A DNA stretch of 64,000 bases from CAYRQP01 sp964426545 (GTDB lineage: Bacteria; Fermentibacterota; Fermentibacteria; Fermentibacterales; JCC-6): NCBI GenBank assembly GCA_964426545.1, contig CAYRQP010000004.1, positions 68,470 to 132,469 on the forward strand. Reading direction: 5' to 3'. Made by a program: the position numbers and the translations under genes. The stretch's first letter is position 1. Each line of letters starts with the position of its first letter. Positions 1-8,528 of this stretch are shown here, one piece after another. The notes under the pieces were generated by a model. It had not been told where the DNA came from. It saw nothing but the letters and a program-made list of their open reading frames with translations, and did no database searches.

Positions 1-194
1 CAATCGGCAACGACTACAATGACATCGACCTGCTCGAATGGGTAAACACTGCTTATGTAGTGCCACATTCTCCACCTTCCATGCTGTCTCTGTTTCAATC
101 TGTATCTTATAATGGGGGGACGGGAGTGACGGAAGCCGTGAAAGACTGGCTGACCTCGCGCGGTGAAACAATTCCGGAAGGATACAGTTTGTGA
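1..194 (+). CDS. HAD-superfamily hydrolase, C-terminal end (partial)
   Basis: An open frame enters from the left edge, with its first full codon at base 3, and stops with TGA at 192-194. Its first residues read IGNDYNDIDLLEW, which fits HAD motif IV (G-D/N-x-x-N-D), where the acidic residues hold Mg2+. The following segment (VVPHSPPSM) fits the usual V-x-N-A-P stretch after that motif in Cof-type HAD phosphatases. Only about the last 63 residues are present, so the substrate cannot be read. The stop overlaps the GTG start of the metallophosphoesterase by 4 bp, which suggests coupled translation of two phosphohydrolases. Confidence 0.7.
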   Translation, partial: IGNDYNDIDLLEWVNTAYVVPHSPPSMLSLFQSVSYNGGTGVTEAVKDWLTSRGETIPEGYSL

Positions 195-901
195 GATTAT
201 TTGCAATTGGCGATCTTCATCTGTCCTTCTCCGTCGATAAGCCGATGGATGTTTTTGGTTACCATTGGAAAAACCACCATGAGAAAATAGAAAAGTCATG
301 GGAAAACAGTATTACAGAAGATGACCTGGTTCTTATACCCGGAGACATTTCCTGGGCGATGAATTTCTCTGAAGCAAAAAAAGACTTTGAGTGGATTCAT
401 TCGCTTCCAGGGACTAAAATCATCACAAAGGGAAATCATGATTACTGGTGGGAATCACTCAAAAAACTCCGAGAGAGTCTCCCGGACAGCATAATCCCCA
501 TTCAAAACAACGCAGTCAAAACAGGTGGTTACATAATAGCAGGAACTCGTGGCTGGCTAACCCCGGAATTCGATGATTACAGCGCAGCGGAAGATGAGAA
601 AGCGTATCAGCGGGAATTGGGAAGACTAAAACTGTCATTGGAAGCGGCTGAGAAGATAAGAGGAGACGAAAAACTGATTGTAATGCTCCATTACCCCCCT
701 TTAATATCCGGGAAACCAACGGAATTTGCTGAATTGATAGTTCAGTATGGCGCTGATGCGTGTGTATACGGACATCTGCACAATTCACCCGGAGAATGGG
801 AGGATAATCTGCATATCGAATACGGCGGTGTTAGGTCTTATCTTGTTTCAGCGGATTATCTCGATTTTTCGCCACTCGAACTTAAATTGGAACAGGCGTG
901 A
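191..901 (+). CDS. Calcineurin-like metallophosphoesterase
   Basis: A 236-residue soluble protein with the full metallophosphoesterase signature: GDLH at residues 7-10, then PGDISW, KGNHDYWW, a histidine in LHYPP, and GHLH near residue 195. These residues bind the two metals of the calcineurin-like fold. Length and motif spacing match the small bacterial predicted phosphohydrolases (COG1768-like). The substrate is unknown. The GTG start at 191 sits in a 4-bp overlap with the upstream HAD gene. The stop overlaps the GTG of the ABC-F gene by 4 bp, so all three are probably one transcript. Confidence 0.85.
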   Translation: MRLFAIGDLHLSFSVDKPMDVFGYHWKNHHEKIEKSWENSITEDDLVLIPGDISWAMNFSEAKKDFEWIHSLPGTKIITKGNHDYWWESLKKLRESLPDSIIPIQNNAVKTGGYIIAGTRGWLTPEFDDYSAAEDEKAYQRELGRLKLSLEAAEKIRGDEKLIVMLHYPPLISGKPTEFAELIVQYGADACVYGHLHNSPGEWEDNLHIEYGGVRSYLVSADYLDFSPLELKLEQA

Positions 902-2826
902 TTGTATCTGCGACAGGACTAGGTGTGTCTTTCGGGGCGGACGACATCTTCAGCGGTTTGAATTTTAGTATCAACAGGGGAGACAGAACCGCCCTGGTTG
1001 GAGTAAACGGAGCGGGGAAGACTACACTTCTGAGGGTACTTGCAGGAGAACTCGAACCATCACAGGGGGCTGTTCATTTCAGCGGGAATGCACGAATAGC
1101 ATATCTGCCGCAACAGATGAACACCTTTCTCGAAGGACCATTATTGAAAGCCGTGTGTGCGGGCGCGGGCGATGCTTCAGACGCTTTGGCAAGAATGGAT
1201 CAACTCCACAGGAAAATGGCAACTTCCGATAAACATGAAACAGAAAAGTTATTCTCGGAACTTGAGAAGACACATGATGTAATAGATTCCAGCGATGCAT
1301 TCAACATACAGACACGGGCAGAGAAAATTCTTGGCGGGCTGGGCTTCAGAGAAACAGAACTTGAAAAGCCACTCGAAGAATTCTCCGGCGGCTGGAGAAT
1401 GCGTGCTCAGTTGGCATCACTGTTACTTGCAGACCCGGAGCTTCTTCTAATGGATGAACCGACAAACCACCTCGATCTGGAAGCAAGGATTTGGCTCGAA
1501 GAGTATCTGCAGAAGTTCAATGGAGGAGTATGGATTATTTCCCATGACCCGGGATTTCTGGACAGAATTGTGACCGAAATCCGTGAAATCGAATTTGGAG
1601 AAATGCTCACGTGGTCGGGCAACTTCACATTTTATGAGAAGAAAAAGAGTGAAGGTATTCACCTTCGGGATAAACAGGCAAAACACCAGGCACAGCAGAT
1701 AGATAGAATGAAGAGATTCATAAAGCGCTTCAAGGCGACAGAAAGCAAACGTTTTCAGGTGCGCAGCAGGGAGAAGATGCTTGAGAAAATGGAGTTAGTT
1801 CAAACCCACCGTAACCCCGCACACATAAGACTCCGCTTTCCAACTCCGCCGAGAAGCGGGGAAATAGTTGCTGTATTGGAAGACATATCGAAAGAATATG
1901 ACAAACTGATATTCAGTGATGTTGATCTGACGGTCTCTAAAGGAGAACGGCTTGGAATAGTGGGGAGGAACGGCGAGGGAAAATCAACCCTGTCCAGAAT
2001 ATTAGCAGAAGCAGAAGAACCGTCGGGTGGTTCTCTAAAGATTGGTTCGGGCGTTGTCACCGGCTTCTATTCCCAGGATTCAGACAGGGAAGTAAGGGAT
2101 AGTGTAAGTGTGCTGGAGTATCTGTCATCGACAGCACCTGCAAAGAGTGAAAAAGATCTGAGAAATGTTCTCGGCAGGTTCCTTTTTACAGGGGATGATG
2201 CATTCAAGAAGGTAAGTGTACTGTCCGGCGGGGAGCGAAGTCGGTTGGAACTGGCTGTACTGCTTCTGCAGCCCATAAACTTCCTGATCCTCGACGAGCC
2301 CACCAATCATCTCGACATAATTTCAAGGAGGGTGCTTATAGAAGCACTCGAAGAATACACGGGAACGCTGGTTATTGTGAGTCATGACGAACAACTGCTT
2401 TCCGCACTGGCAGATAAAGTAATAGAAGTTTCATCCGGGTCAGTCAGACCTTTTTTGGGCGGCTTCAATAACTATCTGGAGAAGAAACAGGAGGAAATCA
2501 GACAGCGGCTAAATCAGGGGAAGACATCACCTTCTAAAGTTTCGGCAAAAGAAAAGAAGAGAGAAAAGAAGCGTAAGGAAGCTGCACTTAGAAAAAAAGA
2601 ATATGCAAAAAGGTCTGAGTTATACACGAGACTCCACCGCATAGAAGAAAAACTTGCCCCGCTGGAAAAGAGGAAAGCCGAACTCGAAAAGCTGCTTTCG
2701 ACTCCATCTGTACTGGAAGACGGGCAAAAAGTGATGTCACTCCAGCAGGAGCACTCCTATATCAGTCAGCAGATAGAAGAATACCAGACTTTATGGGAGA
2801 AAACTGTAGAAGAAAGTGAAATCTAA
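898..2826 (+). CDS. ABC-F family ATPase (duplicated ATP-binding cassette)
   Basis: A 642-residue protein with two ABC ATPase domains and no membrane segments. Domain 1 has Walker A GVNGAGKTT (about residue 35), signature FSGGWRMR and Walker B LLLMDEPTNHLD. Domain 2 has Walker A GRNGEGKST, signature LSGGERSR and Walker B LILDEPTNHLD. A charged linker of about 70 residues, rich in K and R, joins them like the P-site tRNA interaction motif of ABC-F factors. The C-terminal 110 residues are a lysine-rich coiled coil as in Uup and YheS-type members. ABC-F proteins act on the ribosome; whether this one is a housekeeping factor or a resistance protein cannot be told. Confidence 0.93.
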   Translation: MIVSATGLGVSFGADDIFSGLNFSINRGDRTALVGVNGAGKTTLLRVLAGELEPSQGAVHFSGNARIAYLPQQMNTFLEGPLLKAVCAGAGDASDALARMDQLHRKMATSDKHETEKLFSELEKTHDVIDSSDAFNIQTRAEKILGGLGFRETELEKPLEEFSGGWRMRAQLASLLLADPELLLMDEPTNHLDLEARIWLEEYLQKFNGGVWIISHDPGFLDRIVTEIREIEFGEMLTWSGNFTFYEKKKSEGIHLRDKQAKHQAQQIDRMKRFIKRFKATESKRFQVRSREKMLEKMELVQTHRNPAHIRLRFPTPPRSGEIVAVLEDISKEYDKLIFSDVDLTVSKGERLGIVGRNGEGKSTLSRILAEAEEPSGGSLKIGSGVVTGFYSQDSDREVRDSVSVLEYLSSTAPAKSEKDLRNVLGRFLFTGDDAFKKVSVLSGGERSRLELAVLLLQPINFLILDEPTNHLDIISRRVLIEALEEYTGTLVIVSHDEQLLSALADKVIEVSSGSVRPFLGGFNNYLEKKQEEIRQRLNQGKTSPSKVSAKEKKREKKRKEAALRKKEYAKRSELYTRLHRIEEKLAPLEKRKAELEKLLSTPSVLEDGQKVMSLQQEHSYISQQIEEYQTLWEKTVEESEI

Positions 2827-2855
2827 ATTTCGACAGATTATGTCCTTAGGCGGAG

Positions 2856-4127
2856 TTAGTCCAAATCCAAAATAACAAGAGTCTCTTGAACAATTTCCTG
2901 CATGGTTAATACCCTTGTATTCAAACCATTGATAACCCCGGCTCTGGATGCCGCATTGGCAGGAATCGAACCGGATGGCGGATTTAGACAGAACCTTCTC
3001 AAAGCATCCAGAAACAATTCCCCCAATTCGTAATCATTGATAAGTTCCGGATCTTCAGGAAGAACCCATACAGTTATTTCTCCGGAACCGTTAGTCCTTA
3101 TATCATAGGAGAAATTTATGCCCATATCCGGCAGAACAAAATTGCCGATTATTCTGTTGAAAAGAGATGCCATTACCATTGCCGTCTGAGAAGAAGAAGC
3201 CCTTCCGGGGAGAGTTATCTGCACAAGGCCGGGAAGGTTTCCGGGAATGCTGCGCAAATAGTCAGTGCTTCCTGCAGAAGACGGAACACTCACTGTGAAA
3301 TCTGAGGAATAAGGGGGATTGAGCGGACCTTCTGCTGTCCACGGAAACTCAGTATCATCGCTTCCACCGCCTCTGAACCAGGCAAGGTAGTCTCCATCAT
3401 CCGAAAGAGGATAAAGAGTGGTAATTAAACTGTCCACAGTATCGAAGACAATTCCCCATTCCCGCTGATAGAAAGAATCAGTCGGTACGGACTCCACAAT
3501 GATATTACTAAGATTCGACGGGAAATTTCCAAGTACCGATGAAACCACAACTTCCAGGGAGTGGTTACCCACAGGAATTACTTCAGTACCTACTCCCCGC
3601 CATGCCATTCCTGAAAAACGTTCGGAAGCATCAGGGTCATTCCAGAGAAATACTGAACTGCTCTGTGATGTGCTTACGATAAGCGAATCGGATTCCCCTG
3701 CCAGAAAAGCACTTGTTCGCAGAGGAAGTTCTGTCAAAGCCCCGCCGCCTTCTCTTGAAAAGACAAGTATAACAGACGGACAATCTCCAAGTGCTTCTAA
3801 ACCAAGATATTCAGCCCACAGGTTGCCGTCCGAGACCCCGGAGACTCCAGCAAGTTCTTCTGCAATTATCTGAATGTCATCAGCGGTTCCGGGGGGGGAA
3901 ATAATCACATAACCGGCCCATGCCGTTCTTCCAACCATCATCCCGCGACATCCGTAAGTCCAGAAAACTTCGCGAAGGTCATCAGTCATGCCTTCCCAGG
4001 GCATCCCGGGGAGAAGGCCGTCTTCCATCATAACTACCGTAACATCCGCACCGGCACCATCTATCTGAGGAAGATTGCAAATTTGAGGAGTAGAGGACAG
4101 CAAAAGAGTAAGAATTAATATTGTCAT
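2856..4127 (-). CDS. Secreted protein of unknown function (DUF4837-like architecture)
   Basis: A 423-residue protein beginning with a short hydrophobic signal segment (MTILILTLLLSS). The body is acidic and rich in beta-strand-forming residues, without a catalytic motif I recognise. The layout, with W..M.DDLREVF near the N-terminus and a second similar half around residue 200, recalls DUF4837 proteins of Bacteroidota, but this is a weak resemblance. Its ATG overlaps the stop of the upstream small lipoprotein gene by 4 bp, so the two are very likely co-translated and may work together at the cell surface. It is convergent with the ABC-F gene, 29 bp away. Confidence 0.7.
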   Translation of the reverse strand: MTILILTLLLSSTPQICNLPQIDGAGADVTVVMMEDGLLPGMPWEGMTDDLREVFWTYGCRGMMVGRTAWAGYVIISPPGTADDIQIIAEELAGVSGVSDGNLWAEYLGLEALGDCPSVILVFSREGGGALTELPLRTSAFLAGESDSLIVSTSQSSSVFLWNDPDASERFSGMAWRGVGTEVIPVGNHSLEVVVSSVLGNFPSNLSNIIVESVPTDSFYQREWGIVFDTVDSLITTLYPLSDDGDYLAWFRGGGSDDTEFPWTAEGPLNPPYSSDFTVSVPSSAGSTDYLRSIPGNLPGLVQITLPGRASSSQTAMVMASLFNRIIGNFVLPDMGINFSYDIRTNGSGEITVWVLPEDPELINDYELGELFLDALRRFCLNPPSGSIPANAASRAGVINGLNTRVLTMQEIVQETLVILDLD

Positions 4128-4324
4128 TGGATGTCTCCTAATACTTTTTCAGTTTCCTGAATCTGGTCATTCAAATCCCGAACAGCCTCTCTGGCTCTGT
4201 CAGGTGTTCCCATAATTACATCGACAGTTTCTTCGACACTCATTGTTTCATCGGACCCGCTGCCACATGCAGAGATAAGAATGAGAACAGAGAGAGAAAA
4301 AACTAATTTTGATAGACTCATCAT
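4124..4324 (-). CDS. Small lipoprotein
   Basis: A 66-residue protein with a signal peptide and lipobox: FSLSVLILISACGSG, with the lipidated Cys near residue 20. The mature part is about 46 residues, acidic and predicted helical (EETVDVIMGTPDRAREAV). Two ATG codons stand in tandem at 4324 and 4321. An AAAGGA Shine-Dalgarno lies 7 bases before the second, which may be the true start. It sits between the DUF3160 lipoprotein gene and the secreted protein gene on the same strand, 17 bp and -4 bp away, so the three probably form one operon. Function is unknown. Confidence 0.75.
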   Translation of the reverse strand: MMSLSKLVFSLSVLILISACGSGSDETMSVEETVDVIMGTPDRAREAVRDLNDQIQETEKVLGDIQ

Positions 4325-4341
4325 AGTCCTTTCGGGTATTT

Positions 4342-6486
4342 CTAGTCAGCGGTGCTCCACCAGGGAGGTTCGGGCTTCCCATTATAAAAAGATTCGCGCC
4401 ACTGTGTATCTGTCATTCTCTGTGAAATGGGAACCGTGAATTCATAATAACTAAGAACCGGACCGGCGGCAATCTCCAGATTTCCATCCGGTCTTGGAAA
4501 CACCACAAACATCAAATCGAGGTCACCTGAAGCGACTTCGAGAACTTCTCCCGTATTCTGGTCGGTATGAACATCGGCTATGAGGGCCGCTTCCATTCCG
4601 GTTTCGCTGTCCTCACCGCCGGTAGCAATTTCATCCAGCAGAGCGGGTAGGGAACCAAGAAAGAACACCTGTTCATCCGTTAGTTCGCCGCCTTCCAGTT
4701 CTGCAATTGAAATATCCCGCAGTGCAGTTGTAAAGTCGATTGTGCTGGCTATGTCATACCGCATCTGATTATCAAGCATATCCTGTTCTTCGAGTACAGT
4801 CTCAATCATGGTAAGCATCAGAATCAGTTCATGATATACATCTGGAAGCGGTTCGACAAAACCAATCGACGGTTTAATGTCTGCGGGAGGCATTGCGACA
4901 AGCTGTGCCGTATAACTCTGTTTTGCATAGAGAATAGTGTCGTGTCTGAGCATTGCCCAGGAAGCAAGAAAAGAAGTAAGCTGCTTCACACTCCACGCAG
5001 GGACAGTCATAAATGTAGGATAACCGACTTCCCGTGTTTCGAAGAGCATTGTAAGGGTGTTCATCCACGCCATATACAGAGTAGAATGCCACTCATCGAA
5101 GGTAATGTTGTCAATTTCATTTTCTATGGTATTCAAGTTATCAGCATAATTTGCGTAGGAAAACGCTCCATTTTCTTCGAGCAGACGGCAGGCAAGATCG
5201 CTGCCTAAAGCTCCCGCTATATCCAAACCGGTTGGCATTGTTCTGTATTCGGTGATCGAGTTTGCCCCTACTACGGGATATACAAGAGAAGAAAAAATAT
5301 CAGCATCGAGAGTGTATCGTTGTCCCAGGAGCCGGAAGCCGCGAGTTTTAGTGAGGAGAGATAATTCCGACTCATCCGGATAAACACCGGCTTCTCCTGT
5401 ACCGCTATAAATTGACGGACTCGGATAAAGAGAATCGATGAGAGTACAGAAATTTCCATAAAAACGGGAATCGAGTAAATAGGGACTCACACCCTCCATA
5501 CCGCTAAGTGAACCTACCCCACGTAGGTACTGCGGAACAGAAAGGTCATCCGAAAAACCACTGAATAGCGCAGTAGTTGAGTAGATTTCATACCAGACAT
5601 CCTTTAGGGTTCTTTCACCCGGAGCATCGGTTGTCATATCTACGGCAATAGCTGCAGCAGCAAGAGTATGTTCTTCGGCTCTGTCGGCAGAAACAAGATA
5701 AGGTGCATCCGGACCAAATGGTTCTCCCCCTTCGAGAATGAATGTCATTCTACCGAGCCACATCGATGCAAGGAAGTAGTTTTCAAGTTTCTCATCTCCT
5801 GAATAATGCCCACGGGGGATGTACTGAGAATAATCTTCTGCATATCCGAAAATGGGGCTCGCGGCAAAACCACCATGCGCACGAATCAGAGCCAGTTCTT
5901 CATTTACATTATCCGCGATAAAGGCATCCGGCTCGAATGATGAATCGAGCAGGCAGGCAGCGACAGCCAGATAAGAAGCCGAAAGAGCGTCATTGCGGGT
6001 TACAGCTAGGGGATAAAGGTGGTTTAAAAGAATACTCAAATCATTAAAAAGGTATGTTCGCTCGAGGTAAACAAGGGTTCTGTCGAAAATCAGGTGAAAT
6101 GTATGCAGCACGATTCCCGAAGAAATAAAGAATGGTATATCATCGTTTCTGACTCTGCGGAACGCATCAGCCGGTTCATCTCCGAGCAACACGCGCCTGT
6201 CCAGAGCAAATCCCTGAGAAAGAAGCAGGGTAGGTAATTCCGCAAAGGGATAGAATTCGAGGACAGCATCCGAGTTCAGAATACTCTGTGTATTAAGGGG
6301 AAGGCTGTATGCAGGCATCGATGGCGTGAAAGCGGGACACTCTTCTAAAGTAAAATTAAAGCAGATGTCACTATCAGGAAAAGAAAAATTAACATCCGCA
6401 TCGACAGGAACTGGTGAAGTAGTGGTGTCATTAGCGCAACTCATAGTCATAATCAGGCATAAAGCAACAAATAGTAAACGGTGCAT
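4342..6486 (-). CDS. DUF3160-domain lipoprotein
   Basis: The start is placed at the ATG at 6486 because it is preceded by an AAGGG Shine-Dalgarno and opens a clear lipoprotein signal (MHRLLFVALCLIMTMSCAND, lipidated Cys near residue 17). The open frame extends 30 codons further upstream without such features. The mature protein of about 700 residues carries the pattern of DUF3160: a stretch like DIPFFISSGIVLHTFHLIFD followed by a long helical repeat domain. DUF3160 proteins are exported and of unknown biochemical role. It heads a three-gene minus-strand set with two other exported proteins and diverges from the tRNA-Ser gene. Confidence 0.8.
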   Translation of the reverse strand: MHRLLFVALCLIMTMSCANDTTTSPVPVDADVNFSFPDSDICFNFTLEECPAFTPSMPAYSLPLNTQSILNSDAVLEFYPFAELPTLLLSQGFALDRRVLLGDEPADAFRRVRNDDIPFFISSGIVLHTFHLIFDRTLVYLERTYLFNDLSILLNHLYPLAVTRNDALSASYLAVAACLLDSSFEPDAFIADNVNEELALIRAHGGFAASPIFGYAEDYSQYIPRGHYSGDEKLENYFLASMWLGRMTFILEGGEPFGPDAPYLVSADRAEEHTLAAAAIAVDMTTDAPGERTLKDVWYEIYSTTALFSGFSDDLSVPQYLRGVGSLSGMEGVSPYLLDSRFYGNFCTLIDSLYPSPSIYSGTGEAGVYPDESELSLLTKTRGFRLLGQRYTLDADIFSSLVYPVVGANSITEYRTMPTGLDIAGALGSDLACRLLEENGAFSYANYADNLNTIENEIDNITFDEWHSTLYMAWMNTLTMLFETREVGYPTFMTVPAWSVKQLTSFLASWAMLRHDTILYAKQSYTAQLVAMPPADIKPSIGFVEPLPDVYHELILMLTMIETVLEEQDMLDNQMRYDIASTIDFTTALRDISIAELEGGELTDEQVFFLGSLPALLDEIATGGEDSETGMEAALIADVHTDQNTGEVLEVASGDLDLMFVVFPRPDGNLEIAAGPVLSYYEFTVPISQRMTDTQWRESFYNGKPEPPWWSTAD

Positions 6487-6537
6487 TTCATTTCCCTTCG
6501 GATAATTTGATATATCTTGGTAATATAACAATCCGAC

Positions 6538-6566
6538 TTGACTGAGGAACCATTCTTTACAATACT
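6538..6566 (+). promoter_or_regulatory. Candidate promoter of tRNA-Ser
   Basis: TTGACT at 6538-6543, a 17-bp spacer and AATACT at 6561-6566 stand 17 bp before the tRNA. The -35 box is 5/6 to consensus and the -10 box is 4/6. It is the only spaced pair I see in this gap. Moderate to low certainty. Confidence 0.35.
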
Positions 6567-6582
6567 TCGCTTCCAATCTTGC

Positions 6583-6676
6583 GGAGAGGTGGCCGAGTTG
6601 GCTTAAGGCGTACGCCTGCTAAGCGTATGAGGCGTTTATAGCGTCTCCGAGGGTTCAAATCCCTCCCTCTCCGCCA
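6583..6676 (+). tRNA. tRNA-Ser (anticodon GCT)
   Basis: A complete cloverleaf with encoded CCA. The acceptor stem is GGAGAGG (6583-6589) with CCTCTCC (6666-6672), discriminator G at 6673 and CCA at 6674-6676. The anticodon arm is TACGC / CTGCTAA / GCGTA with anticodon GCT at 6618-6620, reading AGC and AGT serine codons. A long variable arm typical of class II tRNA-Ser follows, then the T loop TTCAAAT. Two further base pairs (GC/GC) extend the acceptor stem outward. A 33-bp inverted-repeat copy starts 4 bp after the CCA. Confidence 0.95.
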
Positions 6677-6680
6677 TATA

Positions 6681-6713
6681 TTCGGGGTCGGACTTAGAAC
6701 CCAACGTTTGTGA
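6681..6713 (+). repeat. Left copy of a perfect 33-bp inverted repeat
   Basis: This 33-base segment, beginning TTCGGGGTCGGA and ending CGTTTGTGA, recurs exactly as its reverse complement at 8494-8526. The identity ends sharply at both sides (6680 and 6714 do not match). Together the copies bracket 1.85 kb holding the GT4 and cupin genes. The left copy lies 4 bp after the tRNA-Ser CCA end. Confidence 0.95.
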
Positions 6714-6815
6714 AAAACGAAAACAATTAATAAAAAGCCCAAAGTGTTCTTCCCATTGCATTCCGTAGATGTTGGATCTATGCGATTAGTGAACCGGTCT
6801 CTTATCCTCTCTGTC

Positions 6816-6844
6816 TTGATAATGCAATATTGCAGTTCTACAAC
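6816..6844 (+). promoter_or_regulatory. Candidate promoter of the GT4 gene, with a palindrome in the spacer
   Basis: TTGATA at 6816-6821, a 17-bp spacer and TACAAC at 6839-6844 precede the GT4 start by 45 bp. The spacer contains a perfect 12-bp palindrome, TGCAATATTGCA (6823-6834), that could be a repressor site. The -10 box matches only 4/6. Confidence 0.4.
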
Positions 6845-6889
6845 TTCTTCAGTATTTAATTATGGTTACACAAATACTCTAGCAAAGGA

Positions 6890-8005
6890 ATGAACATCAA
6901 AAGGATTGCTCTCAATTGGCTGGCATTCGAATCGAAATACACAGGTGCGGCACGCAGGGCATTTGAACTTCACAGGCGATTATCTTCTGATTTAAAGATT
7001 TCTGCATATGTCACAGGCGGGTTTCCCGATGATTGGCGGGAGTCTCTTCCGGAAATCGAATTCATAGAGATAGTAGGCGAAAGAAATTTTCTGTCCCGAA
7101 TAAATGAAGGACAGTCCCAGTGGTGGAAACATCAACTCGAAAGAGCAGATTGCGGCCTTTGGGTGACTGATACCCTTCCTGTTATCAGATTTGGAGACAT
7201 TAAGACATGTATTACTGTTCATGATTTGCGCTTCCTAGAAGATCGTTCTTACATGAGTCTGAAACGATACATACTGATGAAAGCCACTATGAAAAACTCA
7301 TTAAAAAGAGCAGATGCTGTTATAGCTGTATCGAAGTATGGTGGGGAAGGTATTTTAGAGAATTATCCGGCCACTTCCGGCAAGATACACATCATTGCCA
7401 ACGCTGTAGAATCCAATATGGGATCTGCGAAGAGTACTGAAGAGACACTCCCTGCAATATCAAAGCCGTATATCCTTTCCGTTGGCCATTTAGAAAAGAG
7501 AAAAAACCAGGATTCGCTGATTCGAGCGTTTTCGATCATATCGGGCGATTGGGACGGGGTACTGGTGCTTGCCGGAAAAGACATTGGATACGGCAGGGAA
7601 CTGGAAGCAATAGCCGAAAAATTGGGACTGAGTAACAGAATATTGTTTACAGGGGTTCTTTCTCAACCAGAACTTCTCTCTTTTTATGAGAACTGTGAAC
7701 TGGTCGTTTGTCCATCTCTGATGGAAGGTTTTGGGATGACTGTACTTGAGGGCATGGCAATGGAAAAACCTGTCATAGCATCTGATATTCCCGCCCATGC
7801 TGAAGTCGCAGGAGATGCATCTCTCCTTGTGCATGCTGCTGACAATATGGTGAATGGACTGGCAAAAACAATAGTGATGGTTCTGAAGAACAGTGATATT
7901 CAAAATTTTCTCATTAGAAAAGGCAAAGAAAGAATTCAGTTGTACACATGGGAGAAGTCAGCGTCATTACTTGAAAGTCTCTATAGAAGTCTTCTTTGTG
8001 ATTGA
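6890..8005 (+). CDS. Glycosyltransferase family 4 (GT-B fold)
   Basis: A 371-residue cytoplasmic GT-B glycosyltransferase. The C-terminal Rossmann half has the family marks: SVGHLEKRKNQ near residue 195, the sugar-nucleotide loop LVLAGKDIGYG, and the E-x7-E element in LMEGFGMTVLEGMAMEKPV near 277-295. The N-terminal half has CITVHDLRFL and AVSKYGGEGI, usual in mannosyl- or rhamnosyl-type GT4 enzymes that act on nucleotide sugars. Donor and acceptor are unknown. It stands alone within a cassette bounded by the 33-bp inverted repeat, convergent with the cupin gene and far from the main polysaccharide locus, so it may be a transferred surface-sugar gene. Confidence 0.88.
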   Translation: MNIKRIALNWLAFESKYTGAARRAFELHRRLSSDLKISAYVTGGFPDDWRESLPEIEFIEIVGERNFLSRINEGQSQWWKHQLERADCGLWVTDTLPVIRFGDIKTCITVHDLRFLEDRSYMSLKRYILMKATMKNSLKRADAVIAVSKYGGEGILENYPATSGKIHIIANAVESNMGSAKSTEETLPAISKPYILSVGHLEKRKNQDSLIRAFSIISGDWDGVLVLAGKDIGYGRELEAIAEKLGLSNRILFTGVLSQPELLSFYENCELVVCPSLMEGFGMTVLEGMAMEKPVIASDIPAHAEVAGDASLLVHAADNMVNGLAKTIVMVLKNSDIQNFLIRKGKERIQLYTWEKSASLLESLYRSLLCD

Positions 8006-8070
8006 AACTTTTGAATATTGTCACACAGAATAGAAAGTTGGCGGAGTTTGTTCCACTAACTTGAAAACTG

Positions 8071-8104
8071 TGCCATGATGCTTTCGGGATAAGGCACCAT
8101 GGCA
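8071..8104. terminator. Hairpin between convergent GT4 and cupin genes
   Basis: TGCCATGATGC (8071-8081) pairs with GCACCATGGCA (8094-8104), 10 of 11 positions, across a 12-base loop. It sits between two convergent genes and could end transcription from both sides, though no long T-run follows. Confidence 0.4.
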
Positions 8105-8117
8105 TTCGTGTTCCCGT

Positions 8118-8456
8118 TTAAAGCAGAATAGTTTTCCCTGTCGGATTCGGCAGTTTCACAACAAGCACGCGCAGAACAGAATCACTTTCATTATACCAGC
8201 AGTGGGGGATTTCCTTCGGACTGTCAATCACTGTGTCTTGAGTGACGGTCTCCGTTTCATCGCCGACTTCGACGATTCCGGTACCTTCGAGTACATAAAA
8301 GAACACATCCACCGGAGTTATGTGCCTGATGAGTTTCTCTCCGGGCTGAAGTGTGATAACACTTGAAAGTGCAAATTCACTTTCATATACGCGTCTTACG
8401 TCTATGCCATGCGGATTCTTGGCATTTGGCTGCTCTGACATTCTTCTCGTATTCAT
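8118..8456 (-). CDS. Small cupin-domain protein
   Basis: A 112-residue single-domain cupin. The first conserved motif reads LQPGEKLIRHITPVDVFFYVLEG with one histidine in the usual metal-binding region, and the second motif has PKEIPHCWYN. The PG..H....E..Y.LEG pattern and the PHxxxN motif are typical of small metal-binding cupins that bind or modify small molecules. Substrate is unknown. The start is the ATG at 8456, and the copy of the 33-bp inverted repeat at 8494 lies 38 bp upstream. It is the second cargo gene of the IR-bounded segment. Confidence 0.82.
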   Translation of the reverse strand: MNTRRMSEQPNAKNPHGIDVRRVYESEFALSSVITLQPGEKLIRHITPVDVFFYVLEGTGIVEVGDETETVTQDTVIDSPKEIPHCWYNESDSVLRVLVVKLPNPTGKTILL

Positions 8457-8493
8457 AACACCACCTTGTCGTTTTATTATACAGATACAACTA

Positions 8494-8526
8494 TCACAAA
8501 CGTTGGGTTCTAAGTCCGACCCCGAA
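8494..8526 (-). repeat. Right copy of the perfect 33-bp inverted repeat
   Basis: Exact reverse complement of 6681-6713. It ends 2 bp before the last base of the rubrerythrin stop codon (8529), so the element edge lies just beyond a coding region. Flanking bases outside the two copies do not form an obvious target duplication. Confidence 0.95.
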
Positions 8527-8528
8527 GA

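Noticed and set aside
4831..5208. 125-codon plus-strand open frame within the DUF3160 gene
   Set aside because: Opposite to a well-supported lipoprotein gene and without a ribosome-binding site.
6690..6889. A short gene between tRNA-Ser and the GT4 gene
   Set aside because: Frames there are short, run into the inverted repeat or tRNA, and have no Shine-Dalgarno.
6701..8510. Integron attC-like core sites (ACCCAAC and GTTGGGT) within the 33-bp repeats
   Set aside because: The 7-base core match is expected by chance, the copies lack the R'/L' layout of attC, and no integron integrase is seen.
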